A stretch of 11,604 nt of DNA from an uncultured Eubacteriales bacterium (GTDB taxonomy: Bacteria; Bacillota; Clostridia; Christensenellales; CAG-917): the NCBI GenBank assembly GCA_900553825.1, contig USEV01000014.1:1-11604 (forward strand), written 5' to 3'. The stretch's first letter is position 1, and the number at the start of each line of letters is the position of its first letter. The position numbers and the translations under genes are program-made. The notes below the pieces were generated by a model. The model was not told where the DNA came from and ran no database searches. It worked only from the letters and a program-made list of their open reading frames with translations. This document shows, one piece after another, positions 1 to 6,527 of this stretch.

Positions 1-26
1 AATTACTGTTGCCGCGTGCCGCGATG

Positions 27-98
27 ACCCGATGAAGCGGTCGGGTTTCCCGGAAAACGCATTCGGGAGCGTTTTACGGGGTCGGGATAGCCTTTTTT
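27..98 (+). other. Two adjacent hairpins followed by a T-run, possible terminator or RNA end
   Basis: ACCCGA (27-32) pairs with TCGGGT (41-46). Next, CCCG-G-AAAACGC (49-60) pairs with GCGTTTT-A-CGGG (69-80), 11 base pairs with one mismatch. Six T residues follow at 93-98, about 12 bases after the second stem, which is too far for a classic intrinsic terminator. It could be the 3' end of an upstream transcript or a small structured RNA cut by the window edge. I could not match it to a known RNA family. Confidence 0.3.
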
Positions 99-173
99 GC
101 TGTGTTTTTGCCCGTGCGATTGCGGAGGATGGTGTGGAAAAACGGGTCTTTCTTTGTCGGAAAACTTTTTGAA

Positions 174-188
174 TTAAGCAGCGCTTAA
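174..188. repeat. Short inverted repeat TTAAGC-AGC-GCTTAA
   Basis: A perfect 6-base inverted repeat with a 3-base centre lies in the gene-free left region. It has the size and symmetry of an operator half-site pair, but no gene start or promoter is close enough to assign it a role, and short palindromes of this size also arise by chance. Confidence 0.25.
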
Positions 189-983
189 CACGAGCGTTAA
201 TGCTTTATGCCTGCGGTGACAAACAAAGCTATTCCGTAAAAACACCAAATTCTCTTTTCCCGACCGCCGATTTGCGCACAATGGTATCTTATCGCACTCT
301 TTCTCACTCGGATTTGAATTGAGCGAGAAGTTGACTGCGGCGCATTACATATACGGAATTAAATATATAGAGGATTTTCTATTCTGTTTGGCGTGCGCAC
401 TTGCCGAAACGGTGGTTTGCAAGGGAAGGCGGTGAATTTGTCAAAGTGGAATTCGCAGTGAAAAAATATTGTGGCGTCGAATGGTGCTGTGGCGAGACGG
501 GGAAGGGTGGTTGTGACGGGCAGTTGTGGATGCGGAAGGGGTTGTTATTTCGGAGGCTTATTGTGAACAGGCGGATTTAAGCGAGAATAACGGAAGAAGA
601 TAATGGAAAGTGTCGAGAGTAGGGTTTGAGTTTTTGTGCCGCAAGCGACGCGGCGCGCGTCTTTCCCTGCGGAGTTGATTTTCGGAACCATCGTATCAAT
701 ATTCTTTCGGGATGCGTTTCCTTTTGCTTTCGATGGCGGAGTCAGCTTGATTTGCGAAGCGAACATCATATTTAATATGTTCTATATTACGATTGTTTTT
801 AATGGCTGTTATTTGGTTGTTTGGAGTTTGGCGGTGATGAGGCGACGGATTTAGCTCTGCGCTGTGAAACGAGATAATTGAGCTGCGGGTTGTGTCAATG
901 GCGGCACGGTTTGAAAGACGGCACGATTTGACATGGCGATGAGTTTTGAAACAATGACTATTTGTGCGACTGCACTGATTGTA

Positions 984-1000
984 GGGTGGTGCGGTTTTCG
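984..1000 (+). repeat. 17-base direct repeat, copy 1
   Basis: GGGTGGTGCGGTTTTCG occurs here and again at 1143-1159, in the same orientation, 159 bases apart. An exact 17-base match is unlikely by chance in a window this size. The flanks differ after the match, although both sit in similar G/T-rich sequence. Confidence 0.6.
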
Positions 1001-1142
1001 GGGGTTTGTCCGTTTTTGTGCGTGCGGTGCGGAGTTTACGGCAAAAGGTTTTCGTGAAAAAAATGTATGCTTCAACGCAATGTTGTCATCGCGGTTATGT
1101 TGTTTCTGCGGGGTCTGTTGCCGTGGGTCTGTTAATCCGAGC

Positions 1143-1159
1143 GGGTGGTGCGGTTTTCG
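1143..1159 (+). repeat. 17-base direct repeat, copy 2
   Basis: Exact second copy of the 17-base sequence at 984-1000. It lies just left of the terminator hairpin of the nucleosidase gene. The sequence after it (a run of A residues) loosely resembles that after a third, more degraded GGTTTTCGTGAAAA segment near 1048, suggesting a decayed larger repeat. This last point is inference. Confidence 0.6.
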
Positions 1160-1186
1160 TAAAAAGAATTTCTCTGCGACAGAGAA

Positions 1187-1224
1187 AAAAGACGACGGAG
1201 CCGGGACGGGCTCCGTCGTCTTTT
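1187..1224. terminator. Strong intrinsic terminator, mainly for the minus-strand nucleosidase
   Basis: A 16-base-pair perfect stem (1187-1202 with 1209-1224) surrounds a 6-base loop (1203-1208). Read on the minus strand, the GACGACGGAGCC core stem is followed by at least six T residues, the expected layout downstream of the nucleosidase that stops at 1336. On the plus strand only four T residues follow, so plus-strand termination would be weaker. Confidence 0.85.
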
Positions 1225-1335
1225 AATTGGGTTTGCGGGTTGTTCGATTTTGATGTCCTTATTTCCACTCGATATAAACCTAGACGAAGAGTGGAGCTTG
1301 GGGGAAAAGTAGCGTCCGGATGTTTTTCCCGTCGT

Positions 1336-2064
1336 TCAGTTGATTCTGACAGGCGGTTTGCTGCGGGAGGGAATTGCCGAAAGTGCGGAGAGAATCTCCG
1401 GCAGGACCTTTTCGTACTTGGACAAGCCCTTTTCCAGCACTTCGCCGAAACTTTCCGTTGCGTCCTCGTCGGCACAATCGGAGACGACTTTCATGGAAAA
1501 CACGGGTATGTCGTTGCGCTCGGCGGCGAGGCATATCCCCGCAATTTCCATCTCACAGATGTCAGCAAAGAAGGTGTCGCGCAAAAACTCCTTGGTCTCG
1601 GAATCCGCCACGAATTTGTCGCCGCTCGCCGCGGTCACGCGACGGAGAGGGGCCGGGAGTTTGTTTTGTATGCGTTCCGCGAGCTCCTTGTCGGTGTAAA
1701 AATAGGGGGTGGTTTTCCCGTCATAGACGCCGAGGGGGATGTTGTTGACGGCGGTGATGTCGAACTGATGATGCACCGCTCTCTCGACGATGACGAGCTC
1801 GCCGACCTTCAGGGTTTTGTCGAGGGAGCCTACATAACCGAAATTCAGAACGGCTTCGATGTCGAAAAGGTCGACCGCGAGCTGAACCGCAAGTGCGGCG
1901 CGGATTTCCCCGATGCCGCTCGTGGCGAGATAGATTGTGTGATCGGGAGTGACTATCTGTTTGATTTTCACTCCGGACACGACCTCGTCGGCAAGGACAT
2001 TCCCGAGCTTTGCCACGACGGGCAGGGTTTCCTCTTCCATGGCTGTCAGAATCAGAATTCTCAT
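1336..2064 (-). CDS. 5'-methylthioadenosine/S-adenosylhomocysteine nucleosidase
   Basis: Predicted cytoplasmic hydrolase of 242 residues that splits adenine from methylthioadenosine and S-adenosylhomocysteine, serving methyl-cycle recycling. Family features read directly: AMEEE at residues 8-12 (catalytic Glu12 position), SGIG at 49-52, NFGYVGSL at 74-81 (NTGSAGGL in E. coli), D-x-TA near 102, SGDKFV at 147-152, EMEIAG at 171-176 (ribose-binding Glu), and SDCAD at 195-199 supplying the catalytic Asp. Length fits the family. The start at 2064 is chosen because GGAGG lies 5 bases upstream and MRILILTAMEEE matches the usual N-terminus; an ATG at 2082 is in frame but has no such site. The gene stands alone, divergent from the MFS gene and followed by a strong terminator. 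Substrate preference within the nucleoside phosphorylase/nucleosidase superfamily is inferred; deviations such as NFGYVG leave some room for another purine nucleosidase. Confidence 0.88.
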   Translation of the reverse strand: MRILILTAMEEETLPVVAKLGNVLADEVVSGVKIKQIVTPDHTIYLATSGIGEIRAALAVQLAVDLFDIEAVLNFGYVGSLDKTLKVGELVIVERAVHHQFDITAVNNIPLGVYDGKTTPYFYTDKELAERIQNKLPAPLRRVTAASGDKFVADSETKEFLRDTFFADICEMEIAGICLAAERNDIPVFSMKVVSDCADEDATESFGEVLEKGLSKYEKVLPEILSALSAIPSRSKPPVRIN

Positions 2065-2090
2065 AAGCGCCTCCAAAGACATTTTACACC

Positions 2091-2138
2091 CGCGAGCCCT
2101 CGCGCGCAAGAGTATAATTTCGGGATTTATTTTGATTG
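2091..2138 (-). promoter_or_regulatory. Possible nucleosidase promoter and 5' hairpin
   Basis: Minus-strand TATACT (2114 to 2109) could be a -10 box, placing a transcript start near 2102. The -35 match is poor (TTCAAT at 2138 to 2133, 18-base spacer). Immediately downstream, CGCGA/TCGCG (2091-2104) can form a small GC hairpin at the very 5' end of the message, ahead of the ribosome binding site. Both assignments are weak. Confidence 0.3.
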
Positions 2139-2233
2139 AAAATCGCAAAACGGCGGGTTTTTGTGCGTGTTTCGCACACTGAACGCGCTTTTCGGTTGAC
2201 AATAACATTTTTTGCCGCGATTGACGCCGAGAG

Positions 2234-2268
2234 TTGAAAATTGCGGTTTTTGATGATATTATCTATAT
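2234..2268 (+). promoter_or_regulatory. MFS-rsmG promoter with leaderless architecture
   Basis: TTGAAA at 2234-2239, a 17-base spacer and TATTAT at 2257-2262 make a good sigma-A-type promoter. Only six bases (CTATAT) separate the -10 box from the ATG at 2269, so the expected transcript start coincides with the A of the start codon. There is no Shine-Dalgarno sequence; the upstream bases are AT-rich. Confidence 0.7.
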
Positions 2269-3771
2269 ATGAAGTTCAACTTGAAAAGAACCTTATTTTG
2301 CTCTTTGGCGTTCGGTTGGATTTCCCTTTTCTGGGGCTCATACGACGCCATAATGCAATCAATCAACTACGATGTGTTCGAGCTGAACTCCGTCTGGCAC
2401 GGCGTCATCATTGCCGCGGACAATATTCTCGGATTGTTTTTGCTGCCGCTTTTCGGCAGACTTTCTGACAAGACTTCGACCCCCTTCGGGAGCCGTAAAC
2501 CTTACATAGTGGCGGGCACCGTCATATCCATGGTGGGATTCGTGGGGGTGTGCGTTTTCGCAACCATGGGCAAGGATTACTTCCTGCCGTTCATACTGTG
2601 CCTCCTGGTCACTCTCTCCGCGATGGCGGCATACAGAAGCCCCGCTCTCGCGCTGGTGCCTGATGTCAACCCCGACCGCTTCCGCAGCGTCGCTAACGCG
2701 GTCAGCAATGTCGTTTCCGTCATCATGACGGTGGTTGCGATGCTTTACTTCTATGTGTTCATGATGTTTGACGGGTACATCGCAATCGGCGCAGCGTTTG
2801 CCTCGACGACGCTTGTGATGATGGTGGTCTTCTGCTTCACCGTGCACGAAAACAAATTCCGCGACGACATGGTGGCGGAATCAAAGCTGGCGGAAGAGCA
2901 AGACAGACTGGACGCCGAGCTCAAGCGCATGAACAGCGAGATGCAGGACACGGCGGCGGCGCAGGCGGAGGAAAAGATCCTCAACTCGAAAAATCACGCC
3001 CTCGATGTGCAGGCATTCACCGAAGATTCGCTCCTTCATCTGCCGAGCTTCGACGCCGCGCTGAGCCACGAATTCATCTCCCGCAGAAAGAGCGAAAGAA
3101 AATCCCGCAGGCTGGGCGGAACGAACTGGAATTCCGTCCGAAACAACCGTTCATTCAATCGTTTTTGCATATTGGCGGTGGTGTTCTGCTTTTACATGAC
3201 ATACAACGCCCTGACATCGAACTTCGTCAAGTACGCGGAATATATCCTGGGCTTCAAGCAGAACGAAGCCATTATTCCTCTCATACTGGCGCAGGCCGCG
3301 GCGATGATTGCGTTCCCCGTTGCGAGCTCGCTTTCAAACAAGATAGGGCGCAGGAACACCATGATTATCGGCTTTGCAATCATGGTTGCCGCGTTCTCCG
3401 CGAGCATCGCATTCTCGTCGCCGCATCCAATACTCTATGTCATTTTCGCCATCCTGGGTGTGAGCTTCGGCTTTGTCATGGTCAACATCTATCCCTTCTT
3501 CCTCGAGACCTCTCGCACTTCGAAAATCGGCGAGGACACGGGCATCTTTTCGATGTCGATGACGATAGCCATGGTCATAACCCCGATTTTGTCGGGCGCG
3601 CTCATTGCGAGCACAGGCAGCTGGTTCGGCGGCGGAGAGAACGCCGGATTCAGAATTCTGTTCCCGTACAGCGTATTCTTCCTGGTGCTTGCTCTCATTC
3701 TCACCATACTCATCAAACCCAAGAAGTCGAACAACAAGAAAAAGTCCGCGGAGGTTGTGAGTTTTGATTGA
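2269..3771 (+). CDS. MFS transporter, SLC45/GPH sugar-transporter-like
   Basis: Predicted 500-residue integral membrane transporter of the major facilitator superfamily. The N-terminal half carries GRLSDKTSTPFGSRKPYI (residues 63-80), close to the G-x-x-SD-x-T-x-x-x-G-x-R-x-PYI signature of the SLC45/sucrose-permease and GPH-like groups, and YRSPALALVPDVNPDRFRS (122-140), resembling their PAL-x-x-D-x-x-P motif. The C-terminal half has SNKIGRRNT, the second copy of MFS motif A. About six hydrophobic segments lie on each side of a large charged cytoplasmic loop (about 193-297) rich in Glu, Lys, Gln and Arg, part of which looks coiled-coil. The C-terminus is Lys-rich. A sugar or glycoside substrate is inferred from the family only. 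The gene overlaps rsmG by 8 bases and is predicted to be translated from a leaderless mRNA. Confidence 0.82.
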   Translation: MKFNLKRTLFCSLAFGWISLFWGSYDAIMQSINYDVFELNSVWHGVIIAADNILGLFLLPLFGRLSDKTSTPFGSRKPYIVAGTVISMVGFVGVCVFATMGKDYFLPFILCLLVTLSAMAAYRSPALALVPDVNPDRFRSVANAVSNVVSVIMTVVAMLYFYVFMMFDGYIAIGAAFASTTLVMMVVFCFTVHENKFRDDMVAESKLAEEQDRLDAELKRMNSEMQDTAAAQAEEKILNSKNHALDVQAFTEDSLLHLPSFDAALSHEFISRRKSERKSRRLGGTNWNSVRNNRSFNRFCILAVVFCFYMTYNALTSNFVKYAEYILGFKQNEAIIPLILAQAAAMIAFPVASSLSNKIGRRNTMIIGFAIMVAAFSASIAFSSPHPILYVIFAILGVSFGFVMVNIYPFFLETSRTSKIGEDTGIFSMSMTIAMVITPILSGALIASTGSWFGGGENAGFRILFPYSVFFLVLALILTILIKPKKSNNKKKSAEVVSFD

Positions 3772-4459
3772 CACTTCGCGCCTCTGCGTCCTGGCAAAGG
3801 AAATGTTCGGGTTGAGCGTTTCGCCTTCACAGGCGGAGCTTCTTGACAAATTCGCGGAAGAGGTGGTTGAAACAAACAAGAAATTCAACCTCACTTCAAT
3901 AACGGACTCGGACGCTTTTTTGGAAAAACATCTCCTGGACAGCGTTGCCGCCGCACCTCTTATTCCCGAAGGCGCAAAGTGTTGCGATGTCGGTGCGGGA
4001 GCGGGATTCCCTTCCGTGCCACTTGCGGTAGTACGAGAGGACATCTCCGTCACGGCTCTTGATTCCACATCGAAAAAGACGGCTTTTGTCGCGGGCGTCG
4101 CAAAAAAACTCGGGATTGAAAACCTTTTCACCCTTACAAAGAGGGCGGAGGAGTGTGTGCACGAAAGAGAGAGTTTTGATGTTGTGTTTGCCCGCGCCGT
4201 GGCACCTCTGCCCGTTCTTTTGGAACTTTCGTTGCACCTTGTGAAAAAGGGCGGCGTTTTTGTCGCATACAAGACCGATGACAGCGAGCTTTCGTCCTCG
4301 TTGCGCGCTGCCGGCAAAAACGGAGGTAAATTCCGCGAAAAACACGAGTTTTCCCTCCCCGACGGCTCGCGCAGATGTCTTCTCGTCTTCGACAAGGTTT
4401 CACCCTGTCCTGCGGATTATCCGAGAAAATACTCTTTGATCAAATCCTCACCGCTATAA
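3764..4459 (+). CDS. rsmG: 16S rRNA (guanine527-N7)-methyltransferase RsmG
   Basis: Predicted 231-residue SAM-dependent enzyme that methylates N7 of G527 in 16S rRNA; loss of this modification is linked to low-level streptomycin resistance in other bacteria. Visible family motifs: NKKFNLTSI (38-46), HLLDS (56-60), SAM-binding DVGAGAGFP (75-83), LDSTSKKTAF (99-108), RAEE (127-130), RAVAPLPVL (144-152), and a YPRK...PL tail at the extreme C-terminus. The start is TTG at 3764, supported by GGAGGT at 3750-3755 and the full-length N-terminus; the next in-frame ATG would remove 13 residues. It overlaps the transporter stop by 8 bases, implying translational coupling. rsmG commonly lies beside parA-parB; here it is still next to them but points the opposite way, ending at a shared terminator. 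Confidence 0.95.
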   Translation: MIDTSRLCVLAKEMFGLSVSPSQAELLDKFAEEVVETNKKFNLTSITDSDAFLEKHLLDSVAAAPLIPEGAKCCDVGAGAGFPSVPLAVVREDISVTALDSTSKKTAFVAGVAKKLGIENLFTLTKRAEECVHERESFDVVFARAVAPLPVLLELSLHLVKKGGVFVAYKTDDSELSSSLRAAGKNGGKFREKHEFSLPDGSRRCLLVFDKVSPCPADYPRKYSLIKSSPL

Positions 4460-4461
4460 AA

Positions 4462-4482
4462 AACCCCGGGTGTTCCGGGGTT
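4462..4482. terminator. Bidirectional terminator between rsmG and parB
   Basis: AACCCCGG (4462-4469) pairs with CCGGGGTT (4475-4482) around the loop GTGTT. On the plus strand it begins 2 bases after the rsmG stop and is followed by TTCTTTTTTT-type sequence (interrupted by C). On the minus strand it lies 36 bases beyond the parB stop and runs into TTTTTT. One hairpin therefore serves both convergent units. Confidence 0.88.
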
Positions 4483-4518
4483 CTTCTTTTTTTGAGATCT
4501 TTCCTTTTGCGGTTTTTT

Positions 4519-5412
4519 TTACAGTTTCTCGTTGAGCTTCAGTATCTGAACGAGAGCATGGATTCTGTCGATGTCGTCCTCGTTGAAATAATCGATGATT
4601 ATTCTGCCTTTTTTGTCGTTGCCGAGGAGCTTCACCTTGGTTGCGAAAATCCTCTTCATGTCGTTGACCATCTCCTTGAGCTCGACAGACACCTCTCTTT
4701 CCTTGCGCGGACCGGGTTGTATCGCCTTCCTGGTGAAATAGAGGCGGACGCGGTTTTCGATGTCACGGACGGTGAGGTTGTTGTCGCAGGCCTGTTTCGC
4801 AAGTGTGATGAGATAATCCTTGTCGTCGATGGAGATTATCGCTCTCGCGTGGCCGGGGGAGAGTGCTCCGCTCCTCACAAGCTCGGTGACCTCCTTCGGG
4901 AGTTGCAGAAGGCGAAGCGTGTTTGTGACATAGGGGCGGGATTTGCCTATCCTCGTCGCAACCTCTTCCTGGGTGAGCCCGTGATTTTCCATGAGCTCCT
5001 TCATACCTTCCGCGGCTTCGATTGCGTTCAAGTCCTCGCGGTGCAGGTTCTCTATGAGCGAGATTTCCTGAATCTGCTGCTCGGTGAAATCCCTGACTAT
5101 CGCGGGCACTTTCTTCAAGCCCGCCATCGTCGCGGCACGGAACCTTCTTTCGCCTGCGATGATGAGATACCTGCCGTTCTCCTGTTTGACGAGCAAAAGC
5201 GGCTGCAGCACTCCGTAAGAGGCAATCGACGACGCCATCTCTTTTAGGCTCTCTTCTTTGAAAGTCTTTCTGGGTTGATTGGTGTTGCGGTCGATTTCCG
5301 AAATGGGAATTTCGACGGTCGGCATATCTTTGATGTCGACCTTCACATTTTCTTCGTTATCGGTGAAAAGCGCGTTGAGCCCTTTTCCGCCAAGTCCTCC
5401 TTTTGCTGCCAT
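4519..5412 (-). CDS. parB: Chromosome partitioning protein ParB (CTPase clamp)
   Basis: Predicted 297-residue ParB/Spo0J-type centromere-binding protein that loads at parS sites, spreads as a CTP-dependent clamp, recruits SMC and stimulates ParA. N-terminal domain motifs: NQPRKTF at 45-51, GERRFRA at 87-93 (the CTP-binding arginine patch) and ENLHREDLNAIEAA at 121-134. A helix-turn-helix follows at about 146-166 (LTQEEVATRIGKSRPYVTN) with SGALSPGHARAI at 181-192, then a linker and C-terminal dimerisation segment. Length is normal. The ATG at 5412 has GTGAGGT upstream, overlapping the parA stop; the gap to parA is 7 bases, so the pair is co-transcribed with parA first. A Noc paralogue is possible, but the adjacent parA favours ParB. 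The N-terminal GGLGGKGLNALF is the typical ParA-stimulating peptide. Confidence 0.95.
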   Translation of the reverse strand: MAAKGGLGGKGLNALFTDNEENVKVDIKDMPTVEIPISEIDRNTNQPRKTFKEESLKEMASSIASYGVLQPLLLVKQENGRYLIIAGERRFRAATMAGLKKVPAIVRDFTEQQIQEISLIENLHREDLNAIEAAEGMKELMENHGLTQEEVATRIGKSRPYVTNTLRLLQLPKEVTELVRSGALSPGHARAIISIDDKDYLITLAKQACDNNLTVRDIENRVRLYFTRKAIQPGPRKEREVSVELKEMVNDMKRIFATKVKLLGNDKKGRIIIDYFNEDDIDRIHALVQILKLNEKL

Positions 5413-5419
5413 AATTACC

Positions 5420-6190
5420 TCACTTTTTTATTCTTTGGAGAATTTCGTTCGCCAGCTTTTCGTATGCCTGCGCACCTGCGCAACGCCTGTCGTACTGCAT
5501 GATGGTTTTGCCGTAACTCGGCGCTTCCGCAAGCCTGACATTGCGCGGGATTTTGGTCTTGTACACCTTTTCGCCGAACACTTTGTCAATCTCTTCCGTG
5601 ACGCCGCGTCCGAGCTTCGCCCTGCCGTCGTAGAGTGTGAGAACCACACCCTCGACCTCGACATCGGGTTTAAGGAATTTTTTGACGAGCTTTATCGTGT
5701 TCATCATCTGCGAGAGACCCTCGAGCGCGAAATACTCGCACTGGATGGGCACGATGATGCCGTCGCTTGCCGCAAGCGCGTTGACGGTCAAAAGCCCGAG
5801 AGAGGGAGGGCAGTCGATGAAAACGAAGTCGTACTCGTCGCCAATCTTCTTGAGTTTTTCGTCAAGCACTCTTTCGCGACCTATGACAACCTGCGCGAGC
5901 TCCAGCTCCGCCCCGGCAAGGTCCTTTGAAGAGGTGATTGCAAAAAGGTTGTCGACTTCAGTCTTTTTGACGACATCTTTCACATCCTCGTTGCCGCAAA
6001 GCGCCTCGTACACGGATTTTTTGTCCGTTCTGTCGAAAAACCCGAGCGAGCTTGACGCATTCCCCTGCGGGTCCATGTCGACGACAAGCACCTTTTTCCC
6101 GGCGGCAGCGATGTACGCCGCGGTGTTGACGCAAGTCGTCGTCTTGCCGACGCCGCCCTTTTGATTGGAAAAAGAAATTATTGTCGCCAT
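5420..6190 (-). CDS. parA: Chromosome partitioning ATPase ParA (Soj)
   Basis: Predicted 256-residue Walker-type ATPase that binds nucleoid DNA in its ATP form and, with ParB, moves origins apart; Soj-type members also regulate DnaA. Motifs: deviant Walker A KGGVGKT at 11-17, VVDMDPQGN at 36-44 (Walker A') and FIDCPPSLG at 124-132 (Walker B). The start at 6190 gives MATIISFSNQKGG, the usual N-terminus; 19 further upstream codons are open but would run through the promoter. No Shine-Dalgarno site lies at proper spacing: the bases before ATG are CGGGGT directly after a TATAAT box, so a leaderless mRNA is predicted. It is first in the parA-parB operon and divergent from dnaN. There is no N-terminal DNA-binding domain, as in chromosomal rather than type Ia plasmid ParA. 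Confidence 0.95.
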   Translation of the reverse strand: MATIISFSNQKGGVGKTTTCVNTAAYIAAAGKKVLVVDMDPQGNASSSLGFFDRTDKKSVYEALCGNEDVKDVVKKTEVDNLFAITSSKDLAGAELELAQVVIGRERVLDEKLKKIGDEYDFVFIDCPPSLGLLTVNALAASDGIIVPIQCEYFALEGLSQMMNTIKLVKKFLKPDVEVEGVVLTLYDGRAKLGRGVTEEIDKVFGEKVYKTKIPRNVRLAEAPSYGKTIMQYDRRCAGAQAYEKLANEILQRIKK

Positions 6191-6225
6191 ACCCCGATTA
6201 TACATTACGGCTCGGTTTCTGACAA
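6191..6225 (-). promoter_or_regulatory. parA-parB promoter with leaderless architecture
   Basis: On the minus strand, TTGTCA (6225 to 6220), a 17-base spacer and TATAAT (6202 to 6197) form a near-consensus promoter. The six bases CGGGGT (6196 to 6191) lie between the -10 box and the parA ATG, so the start of transcription should fall on or next to the start codon. GGGG is too close to the ATG to act as a normal ribosome binding site and would be excluded from the transcript. Confidence 0.72.
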
Positions 6226-6227
6226 GT

Positions 6228-6247
6228 TGTTTCACAAAAAGTTTCAC
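6228..6247 (+). promoter_or_regulatory. Tandem parS-like half-sites upstream of parA
   Basis: TGTTTCAC at 6228-6235 equals the left half of the Bacillus-type parS consensus (TGTTTCAC-GTGAAACA). After AAAAA, GTTTCAC repeats at 6241-6247 in the same orientation. A genuine parS is an inverted repeat, so this is not a full site. It sits just upstream of the parA -35 box, a position suited to autoregulation by ParB or to another regulator. Confidence 0.35.
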
Positions 6248-6323
6248 ACCATTTCCCCGCGCGAAATTTCCTTTTTTCCGTCAAAAACGGAACGGTTTTG
6301 TCGTTACCGCGGGCGCCGTGTGG

Positions 6324-6337
6324 AAAACGCGCGTTTT
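6324..6337. promoter_or_regulatory. Perfect 14-base palindrome AAAACGCGCGTTTT
   Basis: The sequence reads identically on both strands and overlaps a DnaA-box-like TGTGGAAAA. It lies about mid-way between the parA and dnaN promoters. It could be an operator, or a cruciform or strand-opening element. No known regulator motif is recognised. Confidence 0.35.
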
Positions 6338-6445
6338 TTAGGGATAAATTGGGGAGAAACACACCGTCCTGTCAACAGAAAATTTCAACGCATTTTCCTT
6401 TAATTTGTTATTTGCGATTCCGCATCTCACAACAGGTTGTGGTGG

Positions 6446-6490
6446 TGACAACTTTTTCCACTTGTCAACATGGCTTATTTATGTTATTAT
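6446..6490 (+). promoter_or_regulatory. dnaN promoter with overlapping inverted repeat
   Basis: TTGTCA (6462-6467), a 17-base spacer and TATTAT (6485-6490) form the promoter. An inverted repeat TGACAA (6446-6451) with a 10-base gap to TTGTCA (6462-6467) has its right arm exactly on the -35 box, which would suit a repressor or activator site. Unlike parA, dnaN keeps a leader of about 30 bases with a ribosome binding site (AGAAGG at 6514-6519). Confidence 0.65.
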
Positions 6491-6527
6491 TATTAAAAAT
6501 CAAAACTAAAAAAAGAAGGCGCGGATT

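Larger units (their letters stand above)
1..1186. other. Long stretch with no convincing gene
   Basis: No reading frame here has a recognisable protein, a plausible ribosome binding site or family-like composition; the open frames present are short and overlap one another on both strands. It holds two small hairpins near the left edge, an AT-rich patch around 343-388, a strongly G-rich plus strand around 400-560, and two copies of a 17-base repeat (984-1000 and 1143-1159). It may be degenerate sequence, an intergenic spacer or part of the origin region. I see no tRNA or rRNA. Confidence 0.6.
6191..6527. promoter_or_regulatory. parA-dnaN intergenic region, candidate regulatory or origin DNA
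   Basis: This 337-base gap between divergent parA and dnaN holds both promoters, tandem parS-like half-sites (6228-6247), a TTCCGT-CAAAA-ACGGAA hairpin (6276-6292), a 14-base palindrome (6324-6337), near-miss DnaA boxes (TGTGGAAAA at 6319-6327, one mismatch), an AT-rich stretch at about 6390-6420 and another at 6470-6515. No perfect TTATCCACA was found. It is a plausible oriC or replication-control region, but the evidence is indirect. Confidence 0.4.

Noticed and set aside
331..359. TTGACT followed by AT-rich sequence as a promoter
   Set aside because: No -10-like hexamer occurs 16-18 bases downstream, and no gene follows.
636..854. Small hydrophobic plus-strand open frame in the left region
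   Set aside because: No ribosome binding site, no recognisable family, and it overlaps other equally weak frames on the opposite strand.
1006..2139. Long plus-strand open frame (377 codons) opposite the nucleosidase
   Set aside because: It lies antisense to a gene with clear catalytic motifs, crosses a strong terminator, has no ribosome binding site and resembles no family.
2196..2224. TTGACA as -35 box of another promoter before the MFS gene
   Set aside because: The hexamer at the right distance is GATTGA, not a -10 box; the TTGAAA/TATTAT pair nearer the gene is far better.
3334..4395. Minus-strand open frame of 353 codons across the MFS end and rsmG
   Set aside because: Both opposite genes are well supported by motifs; this frame is low-complexity Arg/Ser/Ala and is a shadow of their codon bias.
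4375..5247. Plus-strand open frame of 290 codons opposite parB
   Set aside because: Antisense to ParB with all its motifs; no start signal and it passes through the terminator.
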